From Solimonas sp. (GTDB lineage Bacteria; Pseudomonadota; Gammaproteobacteria; Nevskiales; Nevskiaceae): DNA of 64,000 nucleotides. The position numbers and the translations under genes are program-made. The stretch covers positions 102,431-166,430 of the forward strand of contig JASBRP010000017.1 in the NCBI GenBank assembly GCA_030149365.1, written 5' to 3'. The number at the start of each line of letters is the position of its first letter. Positions within the stretch are counted from its first letter, which is position 1. The notes beneath the pieces are model-generated. The model was not told the origin of the DNA. It saw nothing but the letters and a program-made list of their open reading frames with translations, and ran no database searches. Below are positions 52,650 to 64,000 of this stretch, one piece after another.

Positions 52650-53270
52650 TTACAGCCGCAGGCCCTTCCAGGGGGCCTGCAGCAGCGCCGCGATCACCGG
52701 CAGCGCCTTGTCCAGGTCCGGCTCGCGGCCGGTGATGAGATCGTTGTAGAGATAGGCCTCGCTGATGCGCACCAGGGCGTAGGCCAGGCTGTCCAGATCG
52801 CGCGGCAAGCTCAGGCGCCCGGCGGCCACCTGTGCCTCCAGCAGCGCACGCACCAGGCCGATCACGTGCTCCTGCAGCACGCTGTGTCGCGAGGTCAGCA
52901 CGCGCAGCGCGTACTCCGGATCGGCGGCGACGAAGCGCTGGAAGGGGGTGAAGTCCTGGATCGCCTGCAGGAAGCGGTGCAACCGCCGCGCCGCGTACTC
53001 CGGGCCGCGATCGCGCAGACCGTCGCCCGCCATCTCCCAGGCGATGTCGGCGAAGTGGCAGAGCACCTCGCCGATCAGCCGCTCGCGCGTCCCGACCCAG
53101 CGGTACAGCGTCACACGATTGATGCCCAGCTCCGCCGCCACCTCCTGCAGGTCGATACGCTCGCCGCGCACGAAGCGGCGACGGGCCAGCGCGAAGGCGT
53201 CCGCCGACGTCGGGCGCGCGGCCGGGGCGGCAGGCGGGCGCAGCGAGGCTGGGGATTTGCGGGTCGGCAT
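52650..53270 (-). CDS. TetR-family regulator, QsdR-like
   Basis: A 206-residue regulator. The start MPTRKSPAS is preferred; the ATG at 53327 lies upstream of the operator-like palindrome. The helix-turn-helix is VAAELGINRVTLYRWVGTRERLIGEV, the YRWVGTRE being typical of QsdR-like members. The C-terminal domain carries the YALVRISEAYLYNDLITGREPDLD signature of that subgroup. QsdR controls a lactonase in Rhodococcus; here the probable target is the downstream serine hydrolase plus itself. Confidence 0.85.
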   Translation of the reverse strand: MPTRKSPASLRPPAAPAARPTSADAFALARRRFVRGERIDLQEVAAELGINRVTLYRWVGTRERLIGEVLCHFADIAWEMAGDGLRDRGPEYAARRLHRFLQAIQDFTPFQRFVAADPEYALRVLTSRHSVLQEHVIGLVRALLEAQVAAGRLSLPRDLDSLAYALVRISEAYLYNDLITGREPDLDKALPVIAALLQAPWKGLRL

Positions 53271-53289
53271 GAATGCAACGTTATCCAGA

Positions 53290-53310
53290 AATGTTGCGCC
53301 ATGCAACATT
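53290..53310. promoter_or_regulatory. 21-bp operator palindrome upstream of the TetR gene
   Basis: AATGTTGC and GCAACATT, an exact inverted pair with a 5-base spacer, lie 20 bases before the start of the TetR-family gene; an additional half site (GCAACGTT) is seen at 53275-53282. The arrangement fits autoregulation. Confidence 0.65.
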
Positions 53311-53352
53311 TCACGGATTTGATGCATTGCGGCCAGATGGCCGCAGCAATGC

Positions 53353-53802
53353 CTACTGCGGCGGGGATTGCTTCAGCCGCAGGTGCAATAGCGGAAAGGG
53401 CTTGCCCTGACCATCCAGCGGCGAGCGGGCGATCAGCTCGAAGCCCATGGCCTGGTAGAAGCCGGTGGCCTGGGGATTCTGCTCGTTCACGTCCACCAGC
53501 GAAGCAGACAAGCGAGTCACCGCATGATCCAGCAGTTGCCGGCCGATACCCTGCCCGCGCGATTCCGGCGCGATGAAGAGCATCTCGATCTTGCCTTCTG
53601 CCACGCCAACGAAGCCGCGGATGCGGTCCTGCGCATCGACATGGACACGTAGCATCACCGCCGGCAGGTATTCCGCGAGGACGCTGGGACGCAGCGCGGC
53701 AATGTCCGCGTCCGACAGGAAGTCATGCGTGGCCCGCACGGACGCCTCCCAGACCTGGGTGATGGCTTCGTATTCGCCGGGGTGCGTCTCTCGGATCGTC
53801 AT
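53353..53802 (-). CDS. GNAT-family acetyltransferase
   Basis: A 149-residue acetyltransferase. The start MTIRETHPGEY fits the GNAT fold; an upstream ATG at 53865 would add 21 unlikely residues. The acetyl-CoA loop is IAPESRGQGIGRQLLDHAV (R-x-x-G-x-G/A) and the last strands carry VNEQNPQATGFYQAMGFELIARS, typical of YjaB/YafP-like members. The acceptor substrate is unknown. It lies 37 bases downstream of the HxlR stop, on the same strand. Confidence 0.88.
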   Translation of the reverse strand: MTIRETHPGEYEAITQVWEASVRATHDFLSDADIAALRPSVLAEYLPAVMLRVHVDAQDRIRGFVGVAEGKIEMLFIAPESRGQGIGRQLLDHAVTRLSASLVDVNEQNPQATGFYQAMGFELIARSPLDGQGKPFPLLHLRLKQSPPQ

Positions 53803-53839
53803 GCCTGAAGGCTGCTGCTGGCCGCGGGGGACGCGCATG

Positions 53840-54307
53840 CTACGCCGGCACCGGCTCCCTCGCATCGAAGGCGGCGCGCGCCGTCTCGATGACGGCCTGG
53901 CTGGTCTCGGCCCAGCTCACCAGCGTGACCAGCGGCTCCAGCAGCGACTCGCCCAGCGATGTCAGCCGGTACTCGACACTGGGCGGCTTGGTGGGAAACA
54001 CCTGGCGCGCGATCAGGCCGTCGCGCTCCAGGTCGCGCAGCGTCTGCGTCAGCATGCGCTTGGAGATGTCCGGCACCGCGCGCAGCAGCTCGCTGAAGCG
54101 CTGCGGACGATGCGACAGCGCGATCACGATCAAGGTAGTCCACTTGTCGCCGAGACGATCGAGCACGCCGCGCACCGGGCACAGGGACAGGTCGAAGGCG
54201 TTGACGCTCCAGGTCTGGAAACGCTCGGCCAGGGCCTTGCGGGCGCCTAGTGGGTTACTGCCGCGTAACCTGGTCACGGGAAACTGCCTCCTTACACTGC
54301 CAGCCAT
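53840..54307 (-). CDS. HxlR-family transcriptional regulator
   Basis: A 155-residue winged-helix regulator: [22 protein letters not shown] opens the HxlR domain with its conserved Cys, and [30 protein letters not shown] is the recognition part. The ATG at 54307 is 2 bases from a palindromic operator; no good ribosome site is visible, so the leader may be very short. Divergence from a QorB-like reductase mirrors QorR-qorB, where QorR senses oxidants through its Cys. An equivalent redox role is inferred. Confidence 0.85.
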   Translation of the reverse strand: MAGSVRRQFPVTRLRGSNPLGARKALAERFQTWSVNAFDLSLCPVRGVLDRLGDKWTTLIVIALSHRPQRFSELLRAVPDISKRMLTQTLRDLERDGLIARQVFPTKPPSVEYRLTSLGESLLEPLVTLVSWAETSQAVIETARAAFDAREPVPA

Positions 54308-54309
54308 AT

Positions 54310-54344
54310 GGTCTCAAAATTAGACCAGGTCTTGATTGTAGACC
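54310..54344. promoter_or_regulatory. twin HxlR operators between the divergent genes
   Basis: GGTCT-N7-AGACC occurs twice, at 54310-54326 and 54328-54344, with an 18-bp centre-to-centre distance. Both fall in the 52-bp gap between the HxlR gene and the QorB-like gene, directly before the AAGGAG ribosome site of the latter. Confidence 0.75.
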
Positions 54345-54359
54345 ATAAGGAGCAAGAGC

Positions 54360-55295
<936 letters not shown>

Positions 55296-55350
55296 AGCGC
55301 GTGGTGGCAGAAGAGGAACACTTCTGACCCAACCGTTCCCAGTATCAAAC

Positions 55351-55433
55351 CGTCATGCCGGCGGAAGTCGGCATCCAGTCGCAGACAGGGGTAGCGAATG
55401 CGTGACTGGATACCTGCTTTCGCCGGTATGACG
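55351..55433. repeat. inverted repeat of the GTCATGCC...GGCATCCAGT family
   Basis: Arms CGTCATGCCGGCGGAAG...CATCCAGT (from 55351) and ACTGGATACCTGCTTTCGCC...ATGACG (to 55433) are largely complementary. This is the proteobacterial repeat in which CGTCAT...GCGAAAGC...ATCCAG arms face each other. It lies between the convergent qorB-like and fumC genes and may end both transcripts. Confidence 0.7.
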
Positions 55434-55521
55434 AATCGGGTGTGGGTAGATTCATGAAAGACGGCGGGAATGAAAATGGCAGGAGACGGAAGTCTCCTGC
55501 CATCGGACCCCGTGCCGCGGC

Positions 55522-56907
55522 TCAGCGCCCGACCATGTTGCCCGGCACCACCCACTGGTCGAACTGCTCCGCGGTGACGTGGCCGAGCGCCAGGGCGGCT
55601 TCGCGCAGGCTGCTGCCTTCCTTGTGCGCCTTCTTGGCGATCTGCGCGGCCTTGTCGTAGCCGATGTGCGTGTTGAGCGCGGTCACCAGCATCAGAGAGC
55701 GATCCACCAGCTCGTTGATGCGCGCACGGTTGGGCTCGATGCCGGCGGCACAGTGATCGTTGAAGCTGACCATGCCGTCGGCCAGCAGGCGCACGCTCTG
55801 CAGGAAGTTGTGCGCGACCATGGGACGGAACACGTTGAGCTCGAAGTTGCCGGAGGCGCCGCCGATGTTGATGGCGACGTCGTTACCCATGACCTGGGCC
55901 GACAGCATGGTTAGGGCCTCGCTCTGCGTAGGGTTGACCTTGCCGGGCATGATCGAGGAGCCGGGCTCGTTCTCCGGGATGGAGATTTCGCCGATGCCGC
56001 TGCGCGGGCCGCTGGCCAGCCAGCGCACGTCGTTGGCGATCTTCATCAGGCTGGCGGCCAGCGTCTTCAGCGCGCCGTGGCCATGCACCAGCGCGTCGCA
56101 GCTGGCCAGGGCCTCGAACTGGTTGGGCGCGGTGACGAACGGCAGGCCGGTGAGTTGCGCGAGCTCCGCTGCCACCTGCTCGGCATAGCCCTTGGGCGCG
56201 TTGAGGCCGGTGCCGACGGCGGTGCCACCCAGGGCCAGCTCGCAGAGGTGCGGCAGGGCGTCGCGCACGTGGCGCTCGCCGTGGCTGAGCTGCGCCACCC
56301 AGCCGGAGATCTCCTGGCCGAGGGTCAGGGGCGTGGCGTCCTGCAGATGGGTGCGGCCGATCTTGACGATGTCGTCGAACTCGCGCGCCTTGCCGACCAG
56401 GGTCTGCTTCAGACGGGCGATGGCGGGCAGCAGCTTGTTGGTGAGAGCGTCCACGGCCGCGACGTGCATGGCAGTGGGAAAGACGTCGTTGCTGGACTGG
56501 CTGCGGTTGACGTCGTCGTTGGGGTGGACCAGGCGGGCCTCGCCACGCTCGCCGCCCAGCAGCTCGCTGGCGCGGTTGGCGATGACCTCGTTGAGGTTCA
56601 TGTTGGTCTGGGTGCCGGAACCGGTCTGCCAGACCACCAGCGGGAATTCCTGTGGGTGCTGGCCGGCGATGACCTCGTCCGCGGCGGCGACGATGGCGCC
56701 GGTCTTCTTCTCGTCCTGCAGGCCCAGCGCGTGGTTGACGCGCGCCGAGGAGCGCTTGACCTGGGCCAGCGCGCGGATGATCTCGCGCGGCTGCTGCTCG
56801 CCGGAGATGTCGAAGTTCTGCAGCGAGCGCTGCGTCTGGGCGCCCCACAGCTTGTCGGAGGGGACCTCGATCGGGCCAAAGGTGTCGCGTTCGGTTCTGG
56901 TGCTCAT
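55522..56907 (-). CDS. fumC: fumarate hydratase, class II
   Basis: A 461-residue iron-independent fumarase of the TCA cycle, converting fumarate to malate in the cytoplasm as a homotetramer. Landmarks are [57 protein letters not shown] (catalytic His) and the superfamily signature [17 protein letters not shown]. Length is as in Escherichia coli FumC. A hypothetical gene begins upstream on the same strand, 92 bases away. Confidence 0.95.
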   Translation of the reverse strand: MSTRTERDTFGPIEVPSDKLWGAQTQRSLQNFDISGEQQPREIIRALAQVKRSSARVNHALGLQDEKKTGAIVAAADEVIAGQHPQEFPLVVWQTGSGTQTNMNLNEVIANRASELLGGERGEARLVHPNDDVNRSQSSNDVFPTAMHVAAVDALTNKLLPAIARLKQTLVGKAREFDDIVKIGRTHLQDATPLTLGQEISGWVAQLSHGERHVRDALPHLCELALGGTAVGTGLNAPKGYAEQVAAELAQLTGLPFVTAPNQFEALASCDALVHGHGALKTLAASLMKIANDVRWLASGPRSGIGEISIPENEPGSSIMPGKVNPTQSEALTMLSAQVMGNDVAINIGGASGNFELNVFRPMVAHNFLQSVRLLADGMVSFNDHCAAGIEPNRARINELVDRSLMLVTALNTHIGYDKAAQIAKKAHKEGSSLREAALALGHVTAEQFDQWVVPGNMVGR

Positions 56908-56999
56908 GTCGGCTGCTTCGGTGGAAGGCCAGCCCTGCCGCCTGCGGCGGGTCCGGCAGTGGGAAAAACGGGAGCTGCGGGCCACGGAGAACGAAGGGC

Positions 57000-57434
57000 T
57001 CAATCCTGGACCCGGGGGGCGCAGGTGGCAAGCCGCCAGCGCAGTTCGGCGAGCTGCTGCAGGCGCGCGGCATCGTCGGCGCTACGCGCCAGCTCCTGCA
57101 GCGGGATGTGCAGATGATCCCGGCACAGCGCGCGCCAGTGCAGGGGCAGCGCGGGATCGGTGGCGGTGTCGAGCAGCAGCTGCGCCGACTGCCAGGCCAC
57201 TTCCCAGGGCGACAGTTGTCCCTGCGCGAGCACGCCGCGGCCGACGTCGAAGACCTGCTCGATCAGGCGCGGCTCGTCGGGAGCGGTGCAGAGGCGCACC
57301 TGCATGCGTGCCCGCTTCCACTTGCACATCAGGGCCGCGTCGGCAGCGCAGTGCCCGCCGCATTCCCGCAGCGTTGAGGCTGCAGACCAGGAGGCCGGAG
57401 AGGGAGAGTTGGATTCAGCCATGCGCGCGTCCAT
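57000..57434 (-). CDS. hypothetical protein
   Basis: A 144-residue soluble protein (ATG 57434; MAESNSPSP at 57422 is equally possible). The first 40 residues are low-complexity with three cysteines; the rest is helical ([35 protein letters not shown], then [24 protein letters not shown]). No family is recognised. Direct position upstream of fumC suggests cotranscription only. Confidence 0.6.
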   Translation of the reverse strand: MDARMAESNSPSPASWSAASTLRECGGHCAADAALMCKWKRARMQVRLCTAPDEPRLIEQVFDVGRGVLAQGQLSPWEVAWQSAQLLLDTATDPALPLHWRALCRDHLHIPLQELARSADDAARLQQLAELRWRLATCAPRVQD

Positions 57435-57525
57435 TGCCAGAGGTGAACCCTGGCGCGCATTCGCTGGCTGAGGCGGGATGGCCTGGAGTGTAGCACGGGG
57501 TTCCGACGGCCCCTGCCCTACCCGT

Positions 57526-57816
57526 TTAGTGCCTGGGCGCGAGCCGGCAGGCGCAGTGGGGGCACAGCAGGACGTCTTCGATCAGCTGCAGTTCCCGGGC
57601 CCGCCGCACGGCTTCTTCGCGCGAGCCGACGTGGAGCTTCTGGTAGGCGTTCTTCAGATGCCAGCTCACGGTGCCGGCCGCGATGCCCAACACGCGCGCG
57701 ATGCTTTTCATCGACAGGCCACGGCCGGCGAGCTCGAGGATTTCGATCTCCCTGTCGGTCAAGGCCTCGCCCGGGGCGCCGCGCAGCGGTGCCGGCAAGC
57801 GTCCCTGCATGTCCAT
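57526..57816 (-). CDS. small LuxR-type helix-turn-helix regulator
   Basis: A 96-residue protein consisting almost only of a LuxR/GerE DNA-binding domain: LTDREIEILELAGRGLSMKSIARVLGIAAGTVSWHLKNAYQKLHV. It lacks any receiver or signal-binding domain, so it may act as a constitutive or partner-controlled regulator like GerE. The C-terminus has a CPHCAC pair that could bind metal. A small hypothetical gene precedes it on the same strand. Confidence 0.8.
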   Translation of the reverse strand: MDMQGRLPAPLRGAPGEALTDREIEILELAGRGLSMKSIARVLGIAAGTVSWHLKNAYQKLHVGSREEAVRRARELQLIEDVLLCPHCACRLAPRH

Positions 57817-57856
57817 CCAGAGCCTCCTCGACGGCCTTCTGCTGCGGGGGAACGGC

Positions 57857-58051
57857 TCAGGGGCCGAGAACGGCCGGGGCGATGGCCCGGCTCCAGATCA
57901 CGTAGCCGGGGCCCAGCAGGTGGAGCTGGTCGTTGCTCAGGTCCTGACGGATCTGGCCGCAGCCATCCAGCGTGCTGCGCATCTGCTCCCACAGCTTGGC
58001 GGACAGCTTGCTGTCGAGCCAGGCATGCCAGGCCTTGGTGACGGGATTCAT
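57857..58051 (-). CDS. small hypothetical protein
   Basis: A 64-residue protein from ATG 58051 (MNPVTKAWHAWLDSKLS). It is helical in the first half (SAKLWEQMRSTLDGCGQIRQDLS) and ends GYVIWSRAIAPAVLGP. It lies 40 bases upstream of the LuxR-type gene, same strand, and may form a two-gene transcript with it. No family is recognised; coding status rests on frame and position. Confidence 0.5.
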   Translation of the reverse strand: MNPVTKAWHAWLDSKLSAKLWEQMRSTLDGCGQIRQDLSNDQLHLLGPGYVIWSRAIAPAVLGP

Positions 58052-58132
58052 GCGATCAGCCCTCCGCAAGGGTAGTGGTTCCAGCAGCGCCAGCCGACGG
58101 ACCCGGCGGCGGACACCCGGGCCTTGCCGACG

Positions 58133-58777
58133 CTAGGCCGTGACGCCCAGCAACCTGGCGGCAAACAGCGCGTAGGTGTCGGCGATCTGCTCGGGAGTCT
58201 TGCCGCTGTCCGGCGTGTACCAGTGGGCCACGCGAAGGCCCATGGCACCGATGGCCGTCATCGCCAGCTGGATGTCGGGCACCTTGAACACGCCGAGGTT
58301 CACGCCGCGCTGGATCACGTCGAGCATCAGCATCTCGGACTGGCGGCGGATGGCCAGCAGCGGCGCCGCGAATTCCTCCGGCAGCGCATGCAACTCCGAA
58401 TTGGAGACGACGGCAAGCATGGGGTATTCGGCATGGGCACAGACATGCGCCCGCACCACCGCCGCGAGCTGGACATGTACGTCGGGCTGGGCGGCCAGCA
58501 GGGCATCGCGCATGCGGCGGAAGTGCTCCTCGTGGCCGATGCGCACCAGCTCCGCCAGGACGTGCGCCTTGGAGGGGTAATGCGAATACAGGGACGCCCC
58601 CTTGATGCCGACGCGGCTGGCAATGTCGCGGATCGACGCGGCGCCATAGCCCTGCTCCGCGAACAGCCGCAGCGATTCGCTGAGGATCTGCCCGCGCGAG
58701 CCGTCGGGTGCGGTACCCGGCGGCAGGTCGGTGCCGACCGCGGCCAGCCGGCGGTGGGAAGCAGGGGCAGAGAACAT
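58133..58777 (-). CDS. TetR-family transcriptional regulator
   Basis: A 214-residue regulator. The start MFSAPASHRR is preferred because the upstream ATG at 58831 lies in the operator region. The helix-turn-helix is AASIRDIASRVGIKGASLYSHYPSKAHVLAELV, and the C-terminal part has the TetR_C-like AVVRAHVCAHAEYPMLAVVSNSEL often found in regulators of acyl-CoA metabolism (KstR-like group). Its targets are unknown; nothing adjacent reads from its promoter in the other direction within 1 kb. Confidence 0.86.
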   Translation of the reverse strand: MFSAPASHRRLAAVGTDLPPGTAPDGSRGQILSESLRLFAEQGYGAASIRDIASRVGIKGASLYSHYPSKAHVLAELVRIGHEEHFRRMRDALLAAQPDVHVQLAAVVRAHVCAHAEYPMLAVVSNSELHALPEEFAAPLLAIRRQSEMLMLDVIQRGVNLGVFKVPDIQLAMTAIGAMGLRVAHWYTPDSGKTPEQIADTYALFAARLLGVTA

Positions 58778-58848
58778 GCTAACACTCGCTAGGGGATGAC
58801 TGATTTTATTATCAATGCGCCCTAAAAACAAGCTAACGTTCGCTAGCT
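58778..58848. promoter_or_regulatory. two TetR-type operators, CTAAC-N-TCGCTAG
   Basis: GCTAACACTCGCTAG (58778-58792) abuts the regulator start codon and AGCTAACGTTCGCTAGCT (58831-58848) lies 50 bases upstream. They share 13 of 15 positions. The second is itself nearly palindromic. Confidence 0.6.
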
Positions 58849-59032
58849 TTCAATTGATGACCACCCCATCGGCAGCTGCCTGCAGCAATGGTCACCGCCG
58901 AGGAACGGACAGCAGGGCCAAGGCGTGGCAAGAAAGCGCGTCTGGCTCATCTGCTCCGGCACGAAGTACCGTCATGCCCTGGATATCCGGCGCGAAGCCC
59001 ACGCATCAACCTGGCATCGGGAATCGGCAAAC

Positions 59033-59060
59033 AAAAAAGGGTGGTGCTTGCGAACCACCC
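59033..59060 (-). terminator. rho-independent terminator of ssb
   Basis: On the minus strand a 7-bp stem GGGTGGT/ACCACCC (59054-59060 with 59039-59045, 8-base loop) is followed by TTTTTT (59033-59038). It lies 33 bases after the ssb stop. Confidence 0.88.
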
Positions 59061-59093
59061 TCTTCCTGCCGGTTGCCTGAGACCGACGGCCTT

Positions 59094-59612
59094 TCAGAAC
59101 GGGATGTCGTCGTCCTCGAAGTTGCTGTCGGCCGGCGCGCTGGCCGGGGCCGGGGCTGAACGGCCGCCGCCGGAGGAGCGCTGGTCGTAGCCGCCACCAC
59201 CGCCGCTGTTGCCGCCGCGCTCGTAGCCACCGCTGCGCTGGTCATCGCCACCGAAGTTGCCGGTGCCGCCGCCGGGCTTGCCGTCGAGCATCTGCATGTC
59301 CTGCACGCGAATCTCGGTGGTGTAGCGGTCCTTGCCTTCCTTGTCCTGCCACTTGCGGGTGCGCAGGGAGCCTTCGACGTAGACCTTGGAGCCCTTCTTC
59401 AGGTACTTGCCGGCGATCTCGGCGAGCTTGCCGGGGAACACCACGTTGTGCCACTCGGTGGCGTCCTTCATCTCGCCGGTCTGCTTGTCCTTCCAGCTTT
59501 CGGTGGTGGCGAGGGTGGCGTTGGTGATGGCGTCGCCACTGGGGAAGTAGCGCGTTTCCGGGTCCTTGCCCAGGTTGCCGATGAGGATGACTTTGTTGAC
59601 GCCGCGTGCCAT
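59094..59612 (-). CDS. ssb: single-stranded DNA-binding protein
   Basis: A 172-residue SSB that coats single-stranded DNA during replication, recombination and repair as a homotetramer. The N-terminal OB fold spans residues 1-110 ([43 protein letters not shown]). A Gly-rich linker ([21 protein letters not shown]) follows, and the last six residues DDDIPF are the conserved tip that recruits partner enzymes. Its place next to an MFS gene and divergent uvrA is the standard proteobacterial arrangement. Confidence 0.97.
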   Translation of the reverse strand: MARGVNKVILIGNLGKDPETRYFPSGDAITNATLATTESWKDKQTGEMKDATEWHNVVFPGKLAEIAGKYLKKGSKVYVEGSLRTRKWQDKEGKDRYTTEIRVQDMQMLDGKPGGGTGNFGGDDQRSGGYERGGNSGGGGGYDQRSSGGGRSAPAPASAPADSNFEDDDIPF

Positions 59613-59625
59613 GAGCGCGCTCTCC

Positions 59626-60813
59626 TTAGTTGCTTGAATTCAGTGAACGGGATGCCGCCACCGGGGGTGGCGCCAGCTTCACCGCGAAGGTGAGCCAGAG
59701 TAAAGGCAAGGCCGCGGCGAGGCAAAGAACGCCGCCGACGCCCCATAGGCCCAGGACCAGGCCGGCCAGCGGCCCGCCGAGGCCGCCGCCCAGGACCTGG
59801 GCGGTGGAATAGACCCCCAGCGCGGCGCCCTTCTGCTCGGGCGGCGCCATGCGCGAGATCATGGAGGGCAGCGAGCCCTCCAGGTAGTTGAAGGCAATGA
59901 AATACAGCAGCAGCGCGCCGACCAGGCCCAGGCTGCTGCCGTGCAGCAGGCCGGCCAGGGCCAGCGATACGGCCAGCAGGCCGATGGAGCCGAGCAGCAC
60001 GGTGCGGGCCTGGCCGCGGGCCTCGGCCCAGCGCACCAGGGGGAACACCGGCAGGATCGACAGCAGCAGCATCGGCAGGTAGACCTTCCAGTGCTGCTCG
60101 CCCGGCAGGCCCAGGGTCTGCTCCAGCGCGAAGGGGGCGGCGACGAAGACGGCGGTCATGCAGGCATGCAGCAGCAGGATGCCGCCGTCCATGCGCAGCA
60201 GCTGGCCATCCAGTAGCACCGGCCGCAGGCTCCGGATGGCGGGGGCGTGGCGCGGCGGCTCGGCCGGCACGTACCAGAGCACCAGGGGCACGGACAGCAG
60301 GGCCAGCACGCCGGTGAGGGTGAAGATGCCGTCCACGCCGATCCAGCCGGAAACCACCGGACCCAGGACCATGGCCAGGATGAAGGACACGCCCATGCCG
60401 ACGCCGACGATGGCCATGGCCACGGTGCGGACCTGTTCGCGGGTGACGTCTGCCAGCAGGGCGGCGACGGCGGAGGACACGGCGCCGGCGCCCTGGATGA
60501 TGCGGCCGGCGGTGATCCAGTGGATGTCCTGGCTGTGGCCGGCGATGAAGCTGCCGGCGGCGAAGACCAGCATCCCCAGCACGATCAAGGGCTTACGCCC
60601 CCAGCGGTCGGAGGCCATGCCCACCGGCACCTGCAGGCAGGCCTGCATCAGGCCATAGGCGCCCATGGCCAGGCCGATCTGCCAGGCGGAGACGTTGCCG
60701 GGCAGGTCCTTGGCGTACAGGGCAAACACCGGCATGACCATGAACATGCCGATCATCCGCAGCGCGTAGACCGCGCCGAGGCCGATTACGGCACGCCATT
60801 CAAGGGAATTCAT
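59626..60813 (-). CDS. MFS transporter
   Basis: A 395-residue permease with 12 predicted membrane helices. The MFS loop motif between helices 2 and 3 is [17 protein letters not shown], and [14 protein letters not shown] is in helix 4. Its place between ssb and uvrA is conserved in many gammaproteobacteria, but its substrate remains unassigned. The ssb start is 13 bases downstream, so the two are probably one transcript. The apparent frame upstream to 62205 is the antisense shadow of uvrA. Confidence 0.92.
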   Translation of the reverse strand: MNSLEWRAVIGLGAVYALRMIGMFMVMPVFALYAKDLPGNVSAWQIGLAMGAYGLMQACLQVPVGMASDRWGRKPLIVLGMLVFAAGSFIAGHSQDIHWITAGRIIQGAGAVSSAVAALLADVTREQVRTVAMAIVGVGMGVSFILAMVLGPVVSGWIGVDGIFTLTGVLALLSVPLVLWYVPAEPPRHAPAIRSLRPVLLDGQLLRMDGGILLLHACMTAVFVAAPFALEQTLGLPGEQHWKVYLPMLLLSILPVFPLVRWAEARGQARTVLLGSIGLLAVSLALAGLLHGSSLGLVGALLLYFIAFNYLEGSLPSMISRMAPPEQKGAALGVYSTAQVLGGGLGGPLAGLVLGLWGVGGVLCLAAALPLLWLTFAVKLAPPPVAASRSLNSSN

Positions 60814-60884
60814 GAGCTTAGGGGCGGAAGTGCGGGAACGTTGAGCCGTGATTCGCAAATATCTTGCCGAAGCGCACTTCGCCT

Positions 60885-60914
60885 TTGAAATGCAGCGGAT
60901 CGGGCACATATAGT
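60885..60914 (+). promoter_or_regulatory. candidate sigma-70 promoter of uvrA
   Basis: TTGAAA (60885-60890), 18 bases, TATAGT (60909-60914), ending 31 bases before the uvrA ATG. No typical LexA box (CTGT-N8-ACAG) is seen in the 132-bp divergent gap. Confidence 0.55.
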
Positions 60915-60945
60915 AACTGGTTCTCCTCTTCCCCCGAACTCCCCC

Positions 60946-63768
<2,823 letters not shown>

Positions 63769-63868
63769 GTTCGCGTCTGTCTTGCAACGGGCGCTGCCGA
63801 AGGGCCCGGCTAGTCGTTGCATACCCCTCCGGCAAGGGAGGTGGGCACAAACAGTAGTTCCTTAAGGC

Positions 63869-63888
63869 GGGATGCGCTTCGCTTTCCC
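63869..63888. repeat. REP-like element, GGGATGCGCTTCGC family
   Basis: A 20-base sequence identical to the right arm at 20393-20412 (GGGATGCGCTTCGCTTTCCC), here as a single arm flanked by GGC and GCCCTAC. It is 100 bases after the uvrA stop. Confidence 0.85.
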
Positions 63889-63913
63889 GCCCTACTGAGC
63901 TGGTTTAGGTTCG

Positions 63914-63946
63914 CCGTTCGCCCTTCGACAGGCTCAGGGCGAACGG
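63914..63946. repeat. REP-like element, CTTCGACAGGCTCAGGGC family
   Basis: CCGTTCGCC precedes CTTCGACAGGCTCAGGGC-GAACGG, so the ends are complementary. It is the third copy of this family in the window, placed next to the other REP-like element and a partial CTCTCCC repeat that runs to the window end. Confidence 0.8.
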
Positions 63947-64000
63947 TGCAGTTAACACCTTGAGCATCCCCTCTCCTCTGCCCCTCTCTCGCGAGGGGAG

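Overview
The window is GC-rich, densely coded bacterial chromosome, most likely from a gammaproteobacterium of the Nevskiales/Xanthomonadales type. This is inferred from the uvrA gene divergent from an MFS-ssb pair, the content of PQQ alcohol dehydrogenases and acyl-CoA dehydrogenases, and dispersed REP-like palindromes of the CTTCGACAGGCTCAGGGC type. No rRNA, tRNA, CRISPR array, prophage or insertion sequence was recognised.

Region 1 (1-13.5 kb) is metabolic and regulatory: an AraC regulator cut by the window edge, a LysE exporter, a formylglycine-type sulfatase, a DksA-like zinc finger protein, a Tat-exported PhoD-type phosphatase, an LVIVD-repeat lipoprotein, a DUF305 protein, an MHYT-domain histidine kinase, a cold-shock/Excalibur fusion, a divergent M28-like lipoprotein and a second AraC regulator.

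Region 2 (13.7-20.4 kb) is the accessory part and the main discovery. It is a complete chromosomal integron: an integron integrase (intI) on the minus strand, an attI region with two 10-bp direct repeats, and ten gene cassettes, all on the plus strand, each closed by a recognisable attC site. The cassettes encode small proteins of mostly unknown function: four membrane proteins, one secreted protein with a duplicated domain, DUF2750-like and DUF6881-like proteins, and two that look distantly related to each other. In nine of ten cassettes the first seven bases of the unit are the exact reverse complement of the R'' core of that cassette's own attC, which independently fixes the cassette boundaries. 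About 600 bp of apparently non-coding DNA and a perfect 20-bp inverted repeat follow the array.

Region 3 (20.4-28.3 kb) holds a small Cys-rich protein, two divergent PQQ- and haem-containing alcohol dehydrogenases, a tandem pair of small paralogous unknowns, a YegD-like Hsp70 protein and an unknown protein.

Region 4 (28.3-38.3 kb) is a nine-gene minus-strand catabolic cluster (zinc-independent oxidoreductases, alpha/beta hydrolase, DUF2855 protein, acyl-CoA dehydrogenase, APH-type kinase, two SDRs, histidine phosphatase) facing a LysR regulator. The kinase and acyl-CoA dehydrogenase side by side resemble a split ACAD10/11 or LvaA/LvaC pair, suggesting breakdown of hydroxylated acyl-CoAs.

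Region 5 (38-59 kb) contains small secreted proteins, an old-yellow-enzyme homologue, a three-PAS kinase with an HD-GYP response regulator, a MASE1 diguanylate cyclase, an SDR/LysR pair, glycogen synthase with two small paralogous followers, a serine hydrolase with a TetR regulator, GNAT, an HxlR regulator/QorB-like pair with twin operators, fumarase and small regulators. Region 6 (59-64 kb) is the conserved ssb, MFS transporter and uvrA locus, followed by REP-like repeats.
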